Origin: Arenibacter catalasegens
GTDB lineage: Bacteria; Bacteroidota; Bacteroidia; Flavobacteriales; Flavobacteriaceae
Length of the DNA: 33,213 bases
Assembly: GCF_002909235.1 (NCBI RefSeq)
Contig: NZ_PHQQ01000039.1
Coordinates: 1-33,213, forward strand
Direction of reading: 5' to 3'
Under the pieces are notes generated by a model. The model did no database searches. It was not told the DNA's origin and saw nothing but the letters and a program-made list of their open reading frames with translations. A program made the position numbers and the translations under genes. Of this stretch, positions 14,120-23,366 are shown piece by piece. Every line of letters starts with the position of its first letter. Positions within the stretch are counted from its first letter, which is position 1.

Positions 14120-16879
14120 ATGAAGAAATTTCACTTTTCTCTCCTATTTTCCATTTTATTTTTTAGCGTTTCATTCTCCCAAGATTTTGTGTTGAGCGGG
14201 AAAATTGTAGATGCCATTACCAAAGCACCATTAGAGGCCTCAACTATTTATGCGGAATCTTTAAAGGATAGTTCCTTGGTTTCCTATACTGTTTCCGATC
14301 AAAAAGGAATGTTTGAACTGGAAGGCGAAACCAGTCTCAAGGAGGTAAATGTTTTTTTCTCCTACAATGGCTATAAATCACATAGGGTAAAAGTTAAATT
14401 ACAGTCTCAGGTAGATTTGGGTAATGTGCAATTGGAGGAGCAAGCCCAAGAGTTGGACGGGGTACTTATTGTGGGAGATCGGGTGCCGATCACCATTAAG
14501 AAGGATACACTCGAGTTTAATGCAGATTCCTTTAAAACCAAGCCAGATGCCACGGTGGAGGATGTGTTGAAAAAATTACCAGGGGTAGAGGTAGATAGTG
14601 ATGGTAAGATAACCGTAAACGGTAAGGAGGTAAATCAGGTGCTGGTAAACGGTCAAGTCTTCTTTAGTAATGACCCCAAAGTAGCTACTAAAAGTTTACC
14701 AAAGGATATTATAAGTAAAATCCAAATTACCGATACTAAAACTAAAACGGAGGAGTTTACGGGGGAATCTGGGGATGGTGAAAATAAGACGATCAATTTA
14801 ACCATTAAGGAGGATAAGAATAAGGGTTATTTGGGAAGAATGGCCGCGGGCTATGGTACCGATGAAAGATATCAATTTAATGGCTTGATCAATTATTTTA
14901 ATGATAAGAAGAGGGTAAGTTTTATTGGCAGCTCCAATAACATTAATAATTCTGGGTTTTCTTTTGATGAAATCTACGATATGGTAGGAAATACCAATGG
15001 CGGATATTCTGGAGCTCGGGAATCTGGCCTTATCAATAATTTCGGTAATGGTATTACTACTTCTTCCAACCTAGGGACCAGTTACGCCAATTCAGAAAAG
15101 GGGGAATATAAGATAGATGCCAATTACTTTTTTGGGTATAGTGATTCCTATAATGATCAAAGGACGAGTAGGGAGAACATCTTGCCGGATAGTAGATATT
15201 TCACGGATAATGTATCCAATTTTGAGGGTTCCACCAATTCCAACCGTGGGGCGGCCAATATAGAATATGATGTGGATAAAACGCTTCGGGTAACGGTACA
15301 GCCTTCATTGAGCATTAATAGGACCAATTCGATCAATAGCAACAATAGGACTTCCACAGATGAGGATGGGGAATTGATCAATAGCAACGATCGCATAACG
15401 GTTAATGATGGATTTCAAAGAAATTTTTCCAATCGTCTTGGGATTATGAAAAAGTTGGATACCATTGGTAAAATGATATCCATTACATTTTCCAATGACA
15501 ATTCTGAAAATGTAGATGTATCCAACCTAAATTCAGTACGTGAAATATACGGGGACGACCCCAGTGTAGAAAATCTGGATCAACTTTCAGAGATCGATAA
15601 TAAAAGAAATTCTTACGAATTGGAGGTAGATTATAGGCAGCCTTTAACCAGCAAGCTATTTTTGGATTTTGGCTATGAATATAAAAATGAACAAAGAGAC
15701 AATGCAAAACAGGTAATGGACTTTGATGCCGGAAACAACAGCTATACCGATTTCAATTCGGCTTTGAGTTCAGATTTTAACTTTGAGAATGTTCAGCAAT
15801 CTCCTTCTTTTGGAATACGCAGTAATGGTGAAAAGCTAAATTTCAGGGTTAAAGCATCCTATTTAATGACGGACCTTAAAAATCAGGACTTTCTTCAGAA
15901 TACCTCTTTTTCCAATTCCTATAAGAATTTAATGTTCAGCAGCAATTTTCGATATAACATCGATAAAAATAAACGATTGTACCTAAGGTATAATTCCAGG
16001 CTTAGTGTCCCGTCTGTAAATCAATTACAGCCTGTTCCTAATATTAATGATCCATTGAATGTAGTTATAGGTAATCCTAATTTGTTGCCCAGTGTTAACC
16101 ACGGCATAAATTTTAATTATAATAATTATGATTGGAAAAGTCGTACCGGGCTTTTTATCTATGCTGGAATGGATATGCAAAAAGATAGGGTCTCGGCCAT
16201 CTCCACGACCGATGATAATTTTTTAAGAACTACTCGATATACCAATATAGATGGGAATTATAGTGGGTACTCTGGAATAGGGTATTCCAAACAGATTAAG
16301 AAAGATAGTACCTATACCATTAAGTTTAATGTAAGACCGCGATTGAGTTTTGGAAGACAGGTAAGTTTCACCAATGGCGTGGAGCTTAAAGCCAATAGTT
16401 TTGATGTTACCCCTTATATTTCAACTACCTTTAATTATAAGGAAAAGATAGAGATCGAACCTGGGTATGGCATTGGGTTTAATAATACCACCTATAATTT
16501 GGAAGGTATAGATGATATTAAATTTACTTCGCAGAATGCCGAGCTAAAAGTGACTACCTATTGGCCGGAGAATTTAATTTGGGGCAATGACCTAAGATAC
16601 AGTTATAACGGTAATGTGGGTCCTGGTTTTAAGAAAGATGCGCTTTTTTGGAATATGAGTCTCGGACTTCAAATGCTTAAGGATAAAGGCACTTTTAAGG
16701 TCCTGGCCTATGATTTGTTAGATCAAAACATTAATACCAGAAGAACCACCGGAGAAGATTATATACAAGATTTTCAAGGTACCGTACTACAACAGTATTT
16801 TATGGCGAGCTTTACGTATAAGTTTGATCAGTTTGGAGGTAAATCACCTAGTGGTGGAGGTAGACGTCGTTACAATTAA
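14120..16879 (+). CDS. Outer-membrane beta-barrel protein (TonB-receptor-like)
   Basis: The 919-residue protein begins with a clear signal peptide (MKKFHFSLLFSILFFSVSFS then cleavage before QDF). A carboxypeptidase-regulatory-like beta domain follows (about 22-100), then a plug-like domain with the segment KPDATVEDVLKKLPGVEVD and DGKITVNGKEVNQVLVNGQ, and a long C-terminal beta-barrel rich in Asn, Ser and aromatic residues. This layout fits the OMP_b-brl_3 family of Bacteroidota outer-membrane proteins related to TonB-dependent receptors. The cargo is unknown; there is no SusD partner next to it. The C-terminus is RRRYN instead of an obvious terminal Phe, and it follows a Gly-rich loop. It is transcribed alone. 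Confidence 0.88.
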   Translation: MKKFHFSLLFSILFFSVSFSQDFVLSGKIVDAITKAPLEASTIYAESLKDSSLVSYTVSDQKGMFELEGETSLKEVNVFFSYNGYKSHRVKVKLQSQVDLGNVQLEEQAQELDGVLIVGDRVPITIKKDTLEFNADSFKTKPDATVEDVLKKLPGVEVDSDGKITVNGKEVNQVLVNGQVFFSNDPKVATKSLPKDIISKIQITDTKTKTEEFTGESGDGENKTINLTIKEDKNKGYLGRMAAGYGTDERYQFNGLINYFNDKKRVSFIGSSNNINNSGFSFDEIYDMVGNTNGGYSGARESGLINNFGNGITTSSNLGTSYANSEKGEYKIDANYFFGYSDSYNDQRTSRENILPDSRYFTDNVSNFEGSTNSNRGAANIEYDVDKTLRVTVQPSLSINRTNSINSNNRTSTDEDGELINSNDRITVNDGFQRNFSNRLGIMKKLDTIGKMISITFSNDNSENVDVSNLNSVREIYGDDPSVENLDQLSEIDNKRNSYELEVDYRQPLTSKLFLDFGYEYKNEQRDNAKQVMDFDAGNNSYTDFNSALSSDFNFENVQQSPSFGIRSNGEKLNFRVKASYLMTDLKNQDFLQNTSFSNSYKNLMFSSNFRYNIDKNKRLYLRYNSRLSVPSVNQLQPVPNINDPLNVVIGNPNLLPSVNHGINFNYNNYDWKSRTGLFIYAGMDMQKDRVSAISTTDDNFLRTTRYTNIDGNYSGYSGIGYSKQIKKDSTYTIKFNVRPRLSFGRQVSFTNGVELKANSFDVTPYISTTFNYKEKIEIEPGYGIGFNNTTYNLEGIDDIKFTSQNAELKVTTYWPENLIWGNDLRYSYNGNVGPGFKKDALFWNMSLGLQMLKDKGTFKVLAYDLLDQNINTRRTTGEDYIQDFQGTVLQQYFMASFTYKFDQFGGKSPSGGGRRRYN

Positions 16880-16949
16880 TGCTTTTGTTCGATTTGTTTC
16901 TGGTTTGGAAGGGTTTGAGGTTTGAAGGGTTTCACATCTTCAATGCCAA

Positions 16950-17168
16950 ATCTCCACATGGCCAAATAGTCAAATTACTAAACTAGTGCATGTCAAAATT
17001 AAGCGATTGCTACATTAACATATTGTTTAATTAATCCATTGGCACATTAACAAATTGCTCCATTTCCACATTGACCAATTGTTTCATTTTCAAATTATTC
17101 CATTTGCACATTGAATTATTGTTCCATTGTCGAATTTCCAAATCTTCAAATTAACACATTGCTACATT
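16950..17168. repeat. Phased octamer array, ATT every 8 bp
   Basis: From 16998 to 17168 the triplet ATT begins at every eighth base (16998, 17006, 17014 and so on to 17166), 22 consecutive units with one change (ATC at 17142). The five bases between vary, with a bias to NNCAC or GNTNC. Degenerate units (ATC, ATG, ATA, ATT, ACT, ATG) extend the phase leftwards to 16950. The array fills the gap between the stops of two convergent genes. It has no frame and is not an array of identical repeats. Confidence 0.85.
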
Positions 17169-17172
17169 AGCT

Positions 17173-17967
17173 TTACCAACCTCCGGAAGCGCCACCTCCA
17201 CCGAAGCCGCCGCCGCCGAAGCCACCACCGAAACCTCCGCCTCCACTACCAAAGCCGCCACCGGATGATCCCGATCTATAGCCGCCTCTTCCCATATTGC
17301 TAAGTATAATAATGTCCCATAAATCCAACCCCTTGCGGTTGCCTTCCTTGCCACCACCGCCTCTTCTTCCTTTATTGGAAAGAATGATCAGTACTATAAT
17401 GAATATGATAAATGGCAATACGCTCCTAAATGGAAAACCTGGGTTATTGTCAAAGCTACGGTCTTCCTTGAACTCGCCCTTAAGGACGTTAAAAATGGCG
17501 TCCACTCCTTTGTTGAGTCCGTCGTAATAGTTATCCTTCTTAAATTCTGGGATAATGACCATTTCTATAATGCGTTTGGATAGTGCATCTGTTAAAAGTG
17601 GCTCAATGCCGTAACCTGTATTGATGGCAATTTTACGATCATCCCTAGCCAATAAGATTAAAATTCCGTTGTCTTCTTTGGCTTGTCCTATTCCCCATGC
17701 ATGTCCCCAATTGGCACCCAAAAAAGTTATGTTTTCCCCATCGGTAGAAGAAATAATAGCCATCACAATCTGGGTAGAAGTACTATCCGAATAGCTGATC
17801 AGTTTTTGCTCTAGGCTTTTGGTTTCCTGAGGAGATAGTAGGTTAATATAATCATAAACGCTTGTCTGTTCCTCAAGTTTCGGCTTTTCGGGAATTTTAA
17901 ATTGGGCAACAATTATGGAGTAGCTGCATAATACTAAGAATAAAAGACTACCCTTTAGATACTTCAT
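17173..17967 (-). CDS. TPM-domain protein with Gly-rich tail
   Basis: The 264-residue protein has a signal peptide (MKYLKGSLLFLVLCSYSIIVA), a TPM domain at about 35-165 (VYDYINLLSPQE, NGILILLARDDRKIAINTGYGIE), one membrane helix near 186-202 and a C-terminal tail of Gly, Phe and Ser repeats ending GGGASGGW. The TPM domain lies outside the cytoplasm; family members have been linked to phosphatase activity and photosystem repair, but the bacterial role is unclear. It overlaps the preceding TPM gene by 20 nt and ends the operon. The Gly-rich end abuts the octamer array. Confidence 0.88.
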   Translation of the reverse strand: MKYLKGSLLFLVLCSYSIIVAQFKIPEKPKLEEQTSVYDYINLLSPQETKSLEQKLISYSDSTSTQIVMAIISSTDGENITFLGANWGHAWGIGQAKEDNGILILLARDDRKIAINTGYGIEPLLTDALSKRIIEMVIIPEFKKDNYYDGLNKGVDAIFNVLKGEFKEDRSFDNNPGFPFRSVLPFIIFIIVLIILSNKGRRGGGGKEGNRKGLDLWDIIILSNMGRGGYRSGSSGGGFGSGGGGFGGGFGGGGFGGGGASGGW

Positions 17968-18385
17968 TGCTTAATTCATTGGGATTATTATGCCGCCAAG
18001 GGAAATGGGTTTCCAATTCCTTGCCGGCCAAGAGAATTCCTTCTATAATACCTTGCTTAAAATGCCCTTTTTTGAAATGATTTTCGAGAACCGATTTGGT
18101 GGAATTCCAAAAATTATCAGGGACTACCCGATTTATTCCCTTATCACCGTAAACCACAAATTTCTTATCATGGACTGCAATGTATATGAGTACGCCGTTT
18201 TCTTCTTTGGTATTGTCCATTTTTAAATAGTGGAATACCTCTTGGGCTCTTTCAAAATGGGATTTTTTGGATTGTGGTTCAATATGCACCCTAATTTCTC
18301 CGGAAGTATTTTTTTCGGCTTCAACAATGGCATTCACGATTTCCAATTCTTCCTTGGCCGTTAAAAATTCTTCTACTTTGGACAT
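17948..18385 (-). CDS. Short TPM-domain protein
   Basis: This 145-residue protein is a TPM domain alone (SGEIRVHIEPQSK, ENGVLIYIAVHDKKFVVYGD, KGHFKQGIIEGI) with no signal peptide or membrane helix, so it should face the cytoplasm unless held by a partner. It follows the LemA gene by 6 nt and overlaps the membrane TPM gene by 20 nt. LemA and TPM genes are often neighbours and are thought to act on the same envelope process, but the biochemical role is not known. Confidence 0.88.
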   Translation of the reverse strand: MSKVEEFLTAKEELEIVNAIVEAEKNTSGEIRVHIEPQSKKSHFERAQEVFHYLKMDNTKEENGVLIYIAVHDKKFVVYGDKGINRVVPDNFWNSTKSVLENHFKKGHFKQGIIEGILLAGKELETHFPWRHNNPNELSNEVSKG

Positions 18386-18391
18386 AAAATT

Positions 18392-18991
18392 TTAATTGAA
18401 TTCGAAATTCACGTCAGGAGCTTGCTCAGAGCCTGCTTCTGATTTAAAGTAAGCCAATTCATCAAAATTTAAAAGACCTGCCAATACTGAATTTGGGAAG
18501 GTTTTAATATGATTGTTGTAAGGCAAGACGCTTTCGTTAAAACGATTTCGTTCTATGTTTATTCTGTTCTCGGTGCCTTCCAACTGTGATTGCAATTCCA
18601 AGAAATTTTGATTTGCTTTCAGGTCGGGGTAACGCTCCACAGTAACTAGAAGACTCTTTAGGGCACCGCTCAATCCGCCTTGTACCTCATTGAATTTTGC
18701 GAGTTGCTCAGGTGTAATGTTAGTGGGGTCTATGCTTACCGAAGTCGCTTTGGCCCTCGCTTCTATAACAGCTGTTAGTGTTCCTTTCTCAAAGTCCGCA
18801 GCACCCTGCACCGTTTTCACAAGGTTCCCTATAAGATCGTTTCTTCTTTGGTAGGCGCTCTCTACGTTGGCCCAAGTCTGGGTAGAAGTTTCTTTAAGTT
18901 TAATAGCGGTATTGTTGAAGCCTACGGCCCATTGGTATAGTCCTATGCCTAAAACGACAAGGATAATCACTGGAATTAACCATTTTTTCAT
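18392..18991 (-). CDS. LemA family protein
   Basis: This 199-residue protein has one N-terminal membrane helix (MKKWLIPVIILVVLGIGLYQ) and a long helical domain with the LemA pattern TWANVESAYQRRNDLIGNLV, GTLTAVIEARAKATS and RYPDLKANQNFLELQ. It sits in the inner membrane with the helical bundle outside or at the membrane face; its molecular function is undetermined. It is third in the operon after the M23 peptidase and MerR-type genes and immediately before the two TPM genes. Confidence 0.95.
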   Translation of the reverse strand: MKKWLIPVIILVVLGIGLYQWAVGFNNTAIKLKETSTQTWANVESAYQRRNDLIGNLVKTVQGAADFEKGTLTAVIEARAKATSVSIDPTNITPEQLAKFNEVQGGLSGALKSLLVTVERYPDLKANQNFLELQSQLEGTENRINIERNRFNESVLPYNNHIKTFPNSVLAGLLNFDELAYFKSEAGSEQAPDVNFEFN

Positions 18992-19012
18992 GATTAGAGT
19001 ATTTAGAGTTAT

Positions 19013-19342
19013 TTATAGTTGATTTTTAATCTTGATAAGTTCGGCTTTAACCTTTTCCAATTTCTGGATTACATCAAAAGTGGACAATGTCTTTAACTTA
19101 TCTTCCTTTAAATGGGTTTTGGCCCCTTCCAAGGTAAAGCCTCGTTCTTTTACCAAATGGTAGATTAGTTGAAGGTTTTTAATGTCCTGGGGTGTAAATT
19201 TTCTATTGCCCTTGGCATTTTTTTTTGGCTTCAGAACATCGAACTCCTTTTCCCAAAATCGGATAAGGGAGGCGTTCACGTCAAAAGCATCGGCCACTTC
19301 ACCAATACCATAATATCGTTTTTCCGGAAGTTCTATATGCAT
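19013..19342 (-). CDS. MerR-family transcriptional regulator
   Basis: The 109-residue protein has a winged helix-turn-helix at its N-terminus (YYGIGEVADAFDVNASLIRF then WEKEFDVLKPKKNAKGNRKF) and a short helical C-terminus (VIQKLEKVKAELIKIKNQL) suited to dimerisation. It lacks an effector domain or metal-binding cysteines. The start ATG shares one base with the stop of the M23 peptidase gene (TAATG), so it is translationally coupled and may regulate the operon it belongs to. That last point is inference. Confidence 0.92.
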   Translation of the reverse strand: MHIELPEKRYYGIGEVADAFDVNASLIRFWEKEFDVLKPKKNAKGNRKFTPQDIKNLQLIYHLVKERGFTLEGAKTHLKEDKLKTLSTFDVIQKLEKVKAELIKIKNQL

Positions 19343-20319
19343 TAATCCAGGGATTGATTTTCTTGGGTTGCGTATTTCAACATATTTTCAAATTCTTCCG
19401 CAGTTAAACTGCCGTAATAGAAGTTTATTGGGTTAATGCGTTCGTCATCTTTCCATACTTCATAATGTAAATGCGGCGCCTCGGAACGTCCTGTGCTGCC
19501 TACAAAACCAATAAGGTCTCCTCTTTTTACCTTTTGGCGGGCTTTAACATTGTACTGACTTAAATGACCGTATAGGCTCATGTACCCATAACCGTGATCT
19601 ATTCTTATATGTTTTCCGTAACCAGAGGCGTTATTGTCCGCTCGCGTAATCAATCCGTCTCCTGATGCATATATGGGAGTACCTTTGGGTGAAGTAAAAT
19701 CCATTCCCCAGTGCATTTTTCGTGCCTTGGTGAAGGGGTCGGAACGCCAGCCGTAACCGGAAGCCATCCGCGTAAGGTCTTCGTTATTTATGGGTTGTAT
19801 TGCAGGAATGGCCGCCAATAATTTTTCTTTTTCCTCTGCCAGCTTGGTGATCTCATCCAAGGATTTAGATTGGATTACCATTTGTTTTTGAATAATATCG
19901 AGCCGTTTGGTAGTGGTGATAATCATTTCAGAATTATTGAAACCTTCAAGGGATTTGTATCTGTTGACGCCACCAAACCCAGCTCTTCTCTGTTCTTCAG
20001 GTATGGGGTTGGCTTCAAAATATAGTCTATAGATATTGTTGTCCCGGTCTTCAATATTGGCCAGTACATTTTCGATCTGTTCCATTTTTTTGCCCAAAAA
20101 TTCGAACTGTAGTTCATAATTTTTTACTTCCCTGGCCAGGGATAATTCACGAGGTGTGTTTACCAAATTAGTGTTTAATAGTAAAATGAGGCCTAAGAAT
20201 CCAAAAAGGAAAGACCCTAGAAAAAATAGCGCTATATTTCTAAATCTTCTGGATTTTTTGGGTTCTATCTTGCGATAAGATAGGGTGTCCGGATCGTAAT
20301 AATATTTTACTTTAGACAT
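19342..20319 (-). CDS. M23-family metallopeptidase
   Basis: The 325-residue protein has a cytoplasmic N-terminus, one membrane helix (about 28-48), a periplasmic coiled coil (60-170) and a C-terminal M23 peptidase domain (190-300) that cuts peptidoglycan cross-links. Zinc ligands H203 and D207 (HWGMD) and H285 with H283 (HLHYEV) are all present, so it should be active. It is the first gene of the minus-strand operon with MerR, LemA and TPM genes, and divergent from alaS across a 104-bp gap. Confidence 0.95.
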   Translation of the reverse strand: MSKVKYYYDPDTLSYRKIEPKKSRRFRNIALFFLGSFLFGFLGLILLLNTNLVNTPRELSLAREVKNYELQFEFLGKKMEQIENVLANIEDRDNNIYRLYFEANPIPEEQRRAGFGGVNRYKSLEGFNNSEMIITTTKRLDIIQKQMVIQSKSLDEITKLAEEKEKLLAAIPAIQPINNEDLTRMASGYGWRSDPFTKARKMHWGMDFTSPKGTPIYASGDGLITRADNNASGYGKHIRIDHGYGYMSLYGHLSQYNVKARQKVKRGDLIGFVGSTGRSEAPHLHYEVWKDDERINPINFYYGSLTAEEFENMLKYATQENQSLD

Positions 20320-20334
20320 GTATCTAATTTATCC

Positions 20335-20342
20335 TATTTTTG
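20335..20342 (+). promoter_or_regulatory. Possible -7 element of alaS
   Basis: TATTTTTG fits TAnnTTTG and faces alaS, 82 nt before its start. The upstream -33 position reads TTAG instead of TTTG. It lies very close to the start of the divergent M23 gene. Confidence 0.4.
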
Positions 20343-20423
20343 TGCTTGTATTTATAGATAACTTGCAATTTTGCAAAATGTTTTCTAACAACCGTTAAAT
20401 ATATAAAAAGCTTACCAATTTAC

Positions 20424-23039
20424 ATGAAATCCCAAGAAATTAGAGCCAAGTTTTTAGAATTTTTTAAGGAAAAAACTCATAAAATAGTTCCATCTGCACC
20501 TATGGTCATCAAAGATGATCCAACTTTGATGTTTACCAATGCAGGAATGAATCAATTTAAGGAGTTTTTCCTGGGGAACTCTGTTCCTAAGTCTACTCGA
20601 GTAGCCGATACCCAAAAATGCCTTAGGGTCAGTGGTAAACATAACGATTTGGAAGAGGTAGGTAAGGATACTTATCACCACACCATGTTTGAAATGTTGG
20701 GAAATTGGAGCTTCGGCGATTATTTCAAAACCGAGGCCATTTCCTGGGCTTGGGAGTTTTTAACCGAGGTGTGCAAAGTGGATAGGGATAGCCTTTATGT
20801 AACCGTTTTTGAGGGAAGTAAAGATGCGGACCAGTTGGAGCAGGATACGGAAGCATTGGACCTTTGGAGTAAAATAGTGGACAAGGATAAAATCCTTTTT
20901 GGAAATAAGAAGGATAATTTTTGGGAAATGGGAGATCAGGGACCCTGTGGACCTTGTTCCGAAATACATGTAGATATTCGTTCCCCTGAAGAAAAGGCAA
21001 AGGTTTCCGGTGCATCTTTGGTAAACCAAGATCACCCCCAAGTAGTGGAGATATGGAACTTGGTTTTTATGCAGTACAATAGGAAGGCCAACGGACAATT
21101 GGAATCCTTGCCTGCCAAGCATGTGGATACGGGAATGGGTTTTGAACGTTTATGTATGGTAATGCAAGGGGTGCAATCCAATTATGATACCGACGTTTTT
21201 ACCCCCTTGATCAGGGAGATAGAAACCATAACCAATTCCAAATACGGAAAGGACGAAGAAATAAATATAGCTATTAGGGTAATTGCCGATCACATTAGAG
21301 CGGTATCCTTTTCTATTGCGGACGGACAATTACCCAGTAATACGGGGGCAGGCTATGTAATCCGTAGAATTTTGAGAAGGGCCATTCGATATGGATTTAC
21401 CTTTTTAAATACCAAGGAGCCGTTTATGTTCCGTTTGGTCAAGGTGCTTTCCGATACCATGGGGAAATCTTTCCCCGAGCTTAAGGATCAACGTCAGTTA
21501 ATAGAAAATGTGGTAAAGGAAGAAGAGCATTCCTTTTTAAAGACCTTGGACCAAGGATTATTATTGTTGGATAATATGATTGGTGAAAACAAGGACAAAA
21601 AAATAGATGGCAGAAAGGCTTTTGAACTTTATGATACTTTCGGGTTTCCAATTGATCTTACAGCGCTAATACTAAGTGAAAGAGGCTTTGAATTGGATGA
21701 AAAGGGTTTCGATGTCGCCATGCAGGAGCAAAAAGCTCGCTCAAGGTCGGCCTCTGAAGTGTCCAAAGAAGATTGGGTAGTTCTTGCTGATGATCTGCAA
21801 CAGGAATTTGTAGGTTATGACCATTTGGAAACAACGGTTAAGATTGTAAAATATAGAAAAGTAACTTCTAAAAAGGAAGGTGAGCAGTTTCAGTTGGTGT
21901 TTAATCTAACTCCTTTTTATCCAGAAGGAGGAGGCCAAGTGGGGGATAAGGGGTATTTAGAGACCCCAAATGGTGATGTCGTATATATTTTGGATACCAA
22001 AAAAGAAAATAACGAAATTATTCATTTTGCAAAAAACCTACCAAGGGATACTGGAGATAAATTTAGAGCGGTAGTAGATGCAAAGCAGCGTAATAGAACT
22101 GAATGTAACCATACGGCTACCCATTTATTGCACCAGGCCCTACGGGAAATATTGGGAACTCATGTGGAACAAAAAGGTTCAGCGGTACACTCCAAATACC
22201 TGCGATTCGATTTTTCCCATTTTGCCAAACTTAGTGCAGATGAATTGGGAGCCATTGAGCGTTTTGTAAATGCGAGGGTAAGTAATGGACTTCCTTTGGA
22301 AGAACAGCGAAATGTACCTATGGAAAAGGCATTGGAACAAGGGGCCATGGCACTGTTTGGGGAAAAATATGGTGATGCCGTACGCACCATTCGCTTTGGA
22401 CAATCCGTAGAACTATGCGGGGGCACCCATGTGCAAAATACGGGAGATATCTGGCATTTTAAAATTAAGTCAGAAGGAGCAGTTGCTGCGGGAATTCGTA
22501 GAATAGAGGCCATAACCTCTGATGCTGTAAAGGACTTTTATTCGGAGAGTAATAACACACTTTTGGAATTAAAGGAACTTTTAAATAATTCCCAGGAACC
22601 CGTTAAAGCATTAACGGCTTTGCATGAGGAGAATTTAAGGTTGAAAAAAGAAGTGGAAAACCTATTAAAGGATAAAGCTAAAAATCTGAAGGGTGAATTG
22701 TTGAATGAACTTACGGAAGTAAACGGAATTCAATATTTGGCCAAAAAGGTTGATTTGGATGCCGCGGGAATTAAGGATGTCTCTTTTGAACTCGGCCAGA
22801 ATAGGAAGGATCTATTTTTGTTGTTTGCATCGGAAAAAGATGGGAAAGCAATTCTGTCCTGTTATATATCCAAGGAATTGGTCAACGATAGAAAATTGAA
22901 CGCAGGAACGATTGTTCGCGAGCTTGGAAAATATATCCAAGGTGGTGGTGGTGGGCAACCCTTTTTCGCCACTGCCGGAGGAAAAAATCCGGCCGGCATA
23001 CAGGAAGCATTGGAAAAGGCCAAAAGTTATTTGATGTAG
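20424..23039 (+). CDS. alaS: Alanine--tRNA ligase
   Basis: This full-length, 871-residue class II synthetase charges tRNA-Ala. The N-terminal catalytic core opens with the family-typical [20 protein letters not shown] and continues with [15 protein letters not shown]. The editing domain has the metal-binding HTATH (H563, H567) and CGGTH (C665, H669), and the C-terminal C-Ala region ends with [20 protein letters not shown]. All key residues are present. It stands alone between a divergent peptidase gene and a structured intergenic repeat. Confidence 0.98.
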   Translation: MKSQEIRAKFLEFFKEKTHKIVPSAPMVIKDDPTLMFTNAGMNQFKEFFLGNSVPKSTRVADTQKCLRVSGKHNDLEEVGKDTYHHTMFEMLGNWSFGDYFKTEAISWAWEFLTEVCKVDRDSLYVTVFEGSKDADQLEQDTEALDLWSKIVDKDKILFGNKKDNFWEMGDQGPCGPCSEIHVDIRSPEEKAKVSGASLVNQDHPQVVEIWNLVFMQYNRKANGQLESLPAKHVDTGMGFERLCMVMQGVQSNYDTDVFTPLIREIETITNSKYGKDEEINIAIRVIADHIRAVSFSIADGQLPSNTGAGYVIRRILRRAIRYGFTFLNTKEPFMFRLVKVLSDTMGKSFPELKDQRQLIENVVKEEEHSFLKTLDQGLLLLDNMIGENKDKKIDGRKAFELYDTFGFPIDLTALILSERGFELDEKGFDVAMQEQKARSRSASEVSKEDWVVLADDLQQEFVGYDHLETTVKIVKYRKVTSKKEGEQFQLVFNLTPFYPEGGGQVGDKGYLETPNGDVVYILDTKKENNEIIHFAKNLPRDTGDKFRAVVDAKQRNRTECNHTATHLLHQALREILGTHVEQKGSAVHSKYLRFDFSHFAKLSADELGAIERFVNARVSNGLPLEEQRNVPMEKALEQGAMALFGEKYGDAVRTIRFGQSVELCGGTHVQNTGDIWHFKIKSEGAVAAGIRRIEAITSDAVKDFYSESNNTLLELKELLNNSQEPVKALTALHEENLRLKKEVENLLKDKAKNLKGELLNELTEVNGIQYLAKKVDLDAAGIKDVSFELGQNRKDLFLLFASEKDGKAILSCYISKELVNDRKLNAGTIVRELGKYIQGGGGGQPFFATAGGKNPAGIQEALEKAKSYLM

Positions 23040-23125
23040 ACCTTGCAGATTCTTTTTTAAACTATGTAATAGATCAATATTAAAAGAGTGTTGCTGTAAA
23101 CATTGATGCCAGCGCAGCTAAAACC

Positions 23126-23288
23126 CTTATCGGCAGAATTGAATCCGAAAGCTCCGATAGCAGGAGCGAAGGTGTGAAGCGACGCGGAGTTTCGGTTTTG
23201 GTTTTTCGACCTTGTTGTCGAAAAAATTCATCCGATAAGGCGCCTTTTTCTTTGTTTCGTTTCTTTTGGGCGAGCAAAAGAAATGAAA
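23126..23288. repeat. Multi-hairpin repeat before GSCFA gene
   Basis: The 327-bp gap after alaS holds no gene but a compact set of inverted repeats: CTTATCGGCAGAATT (23126-23140) against AATTCATCCGATAAG (23225-23239, two mismatches), an inner CCGAAAGCTCCG against CGGAGTTTCGG, a hairpin TTTTTCGAC/GTCGAAAAA (23202-23225), and TTTCGTTTCTTTTG/CAAAAGAAATGAAA (23255-23288), a 14-bp stem with one G-T pair and a 6-nt loop. It looks like an interspersed structured repeat. Confidence 0.6.
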
Positions 23289-23366
23289 GGAGGATAAAAA
23301 GAGCACAATTTGTTGAACCGCCCATATGGCAAATTGGATACCAACAAAAAGCTAAACTATAGCCTA

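Noticed and set aside
16950..17168. Octamer array as a CRISPR array or microsatellite
   Set aside because: Only three of eight bases are fixed, so there is neither a conserved repeat of CRISPR length nor a uniform microsatellite unit.
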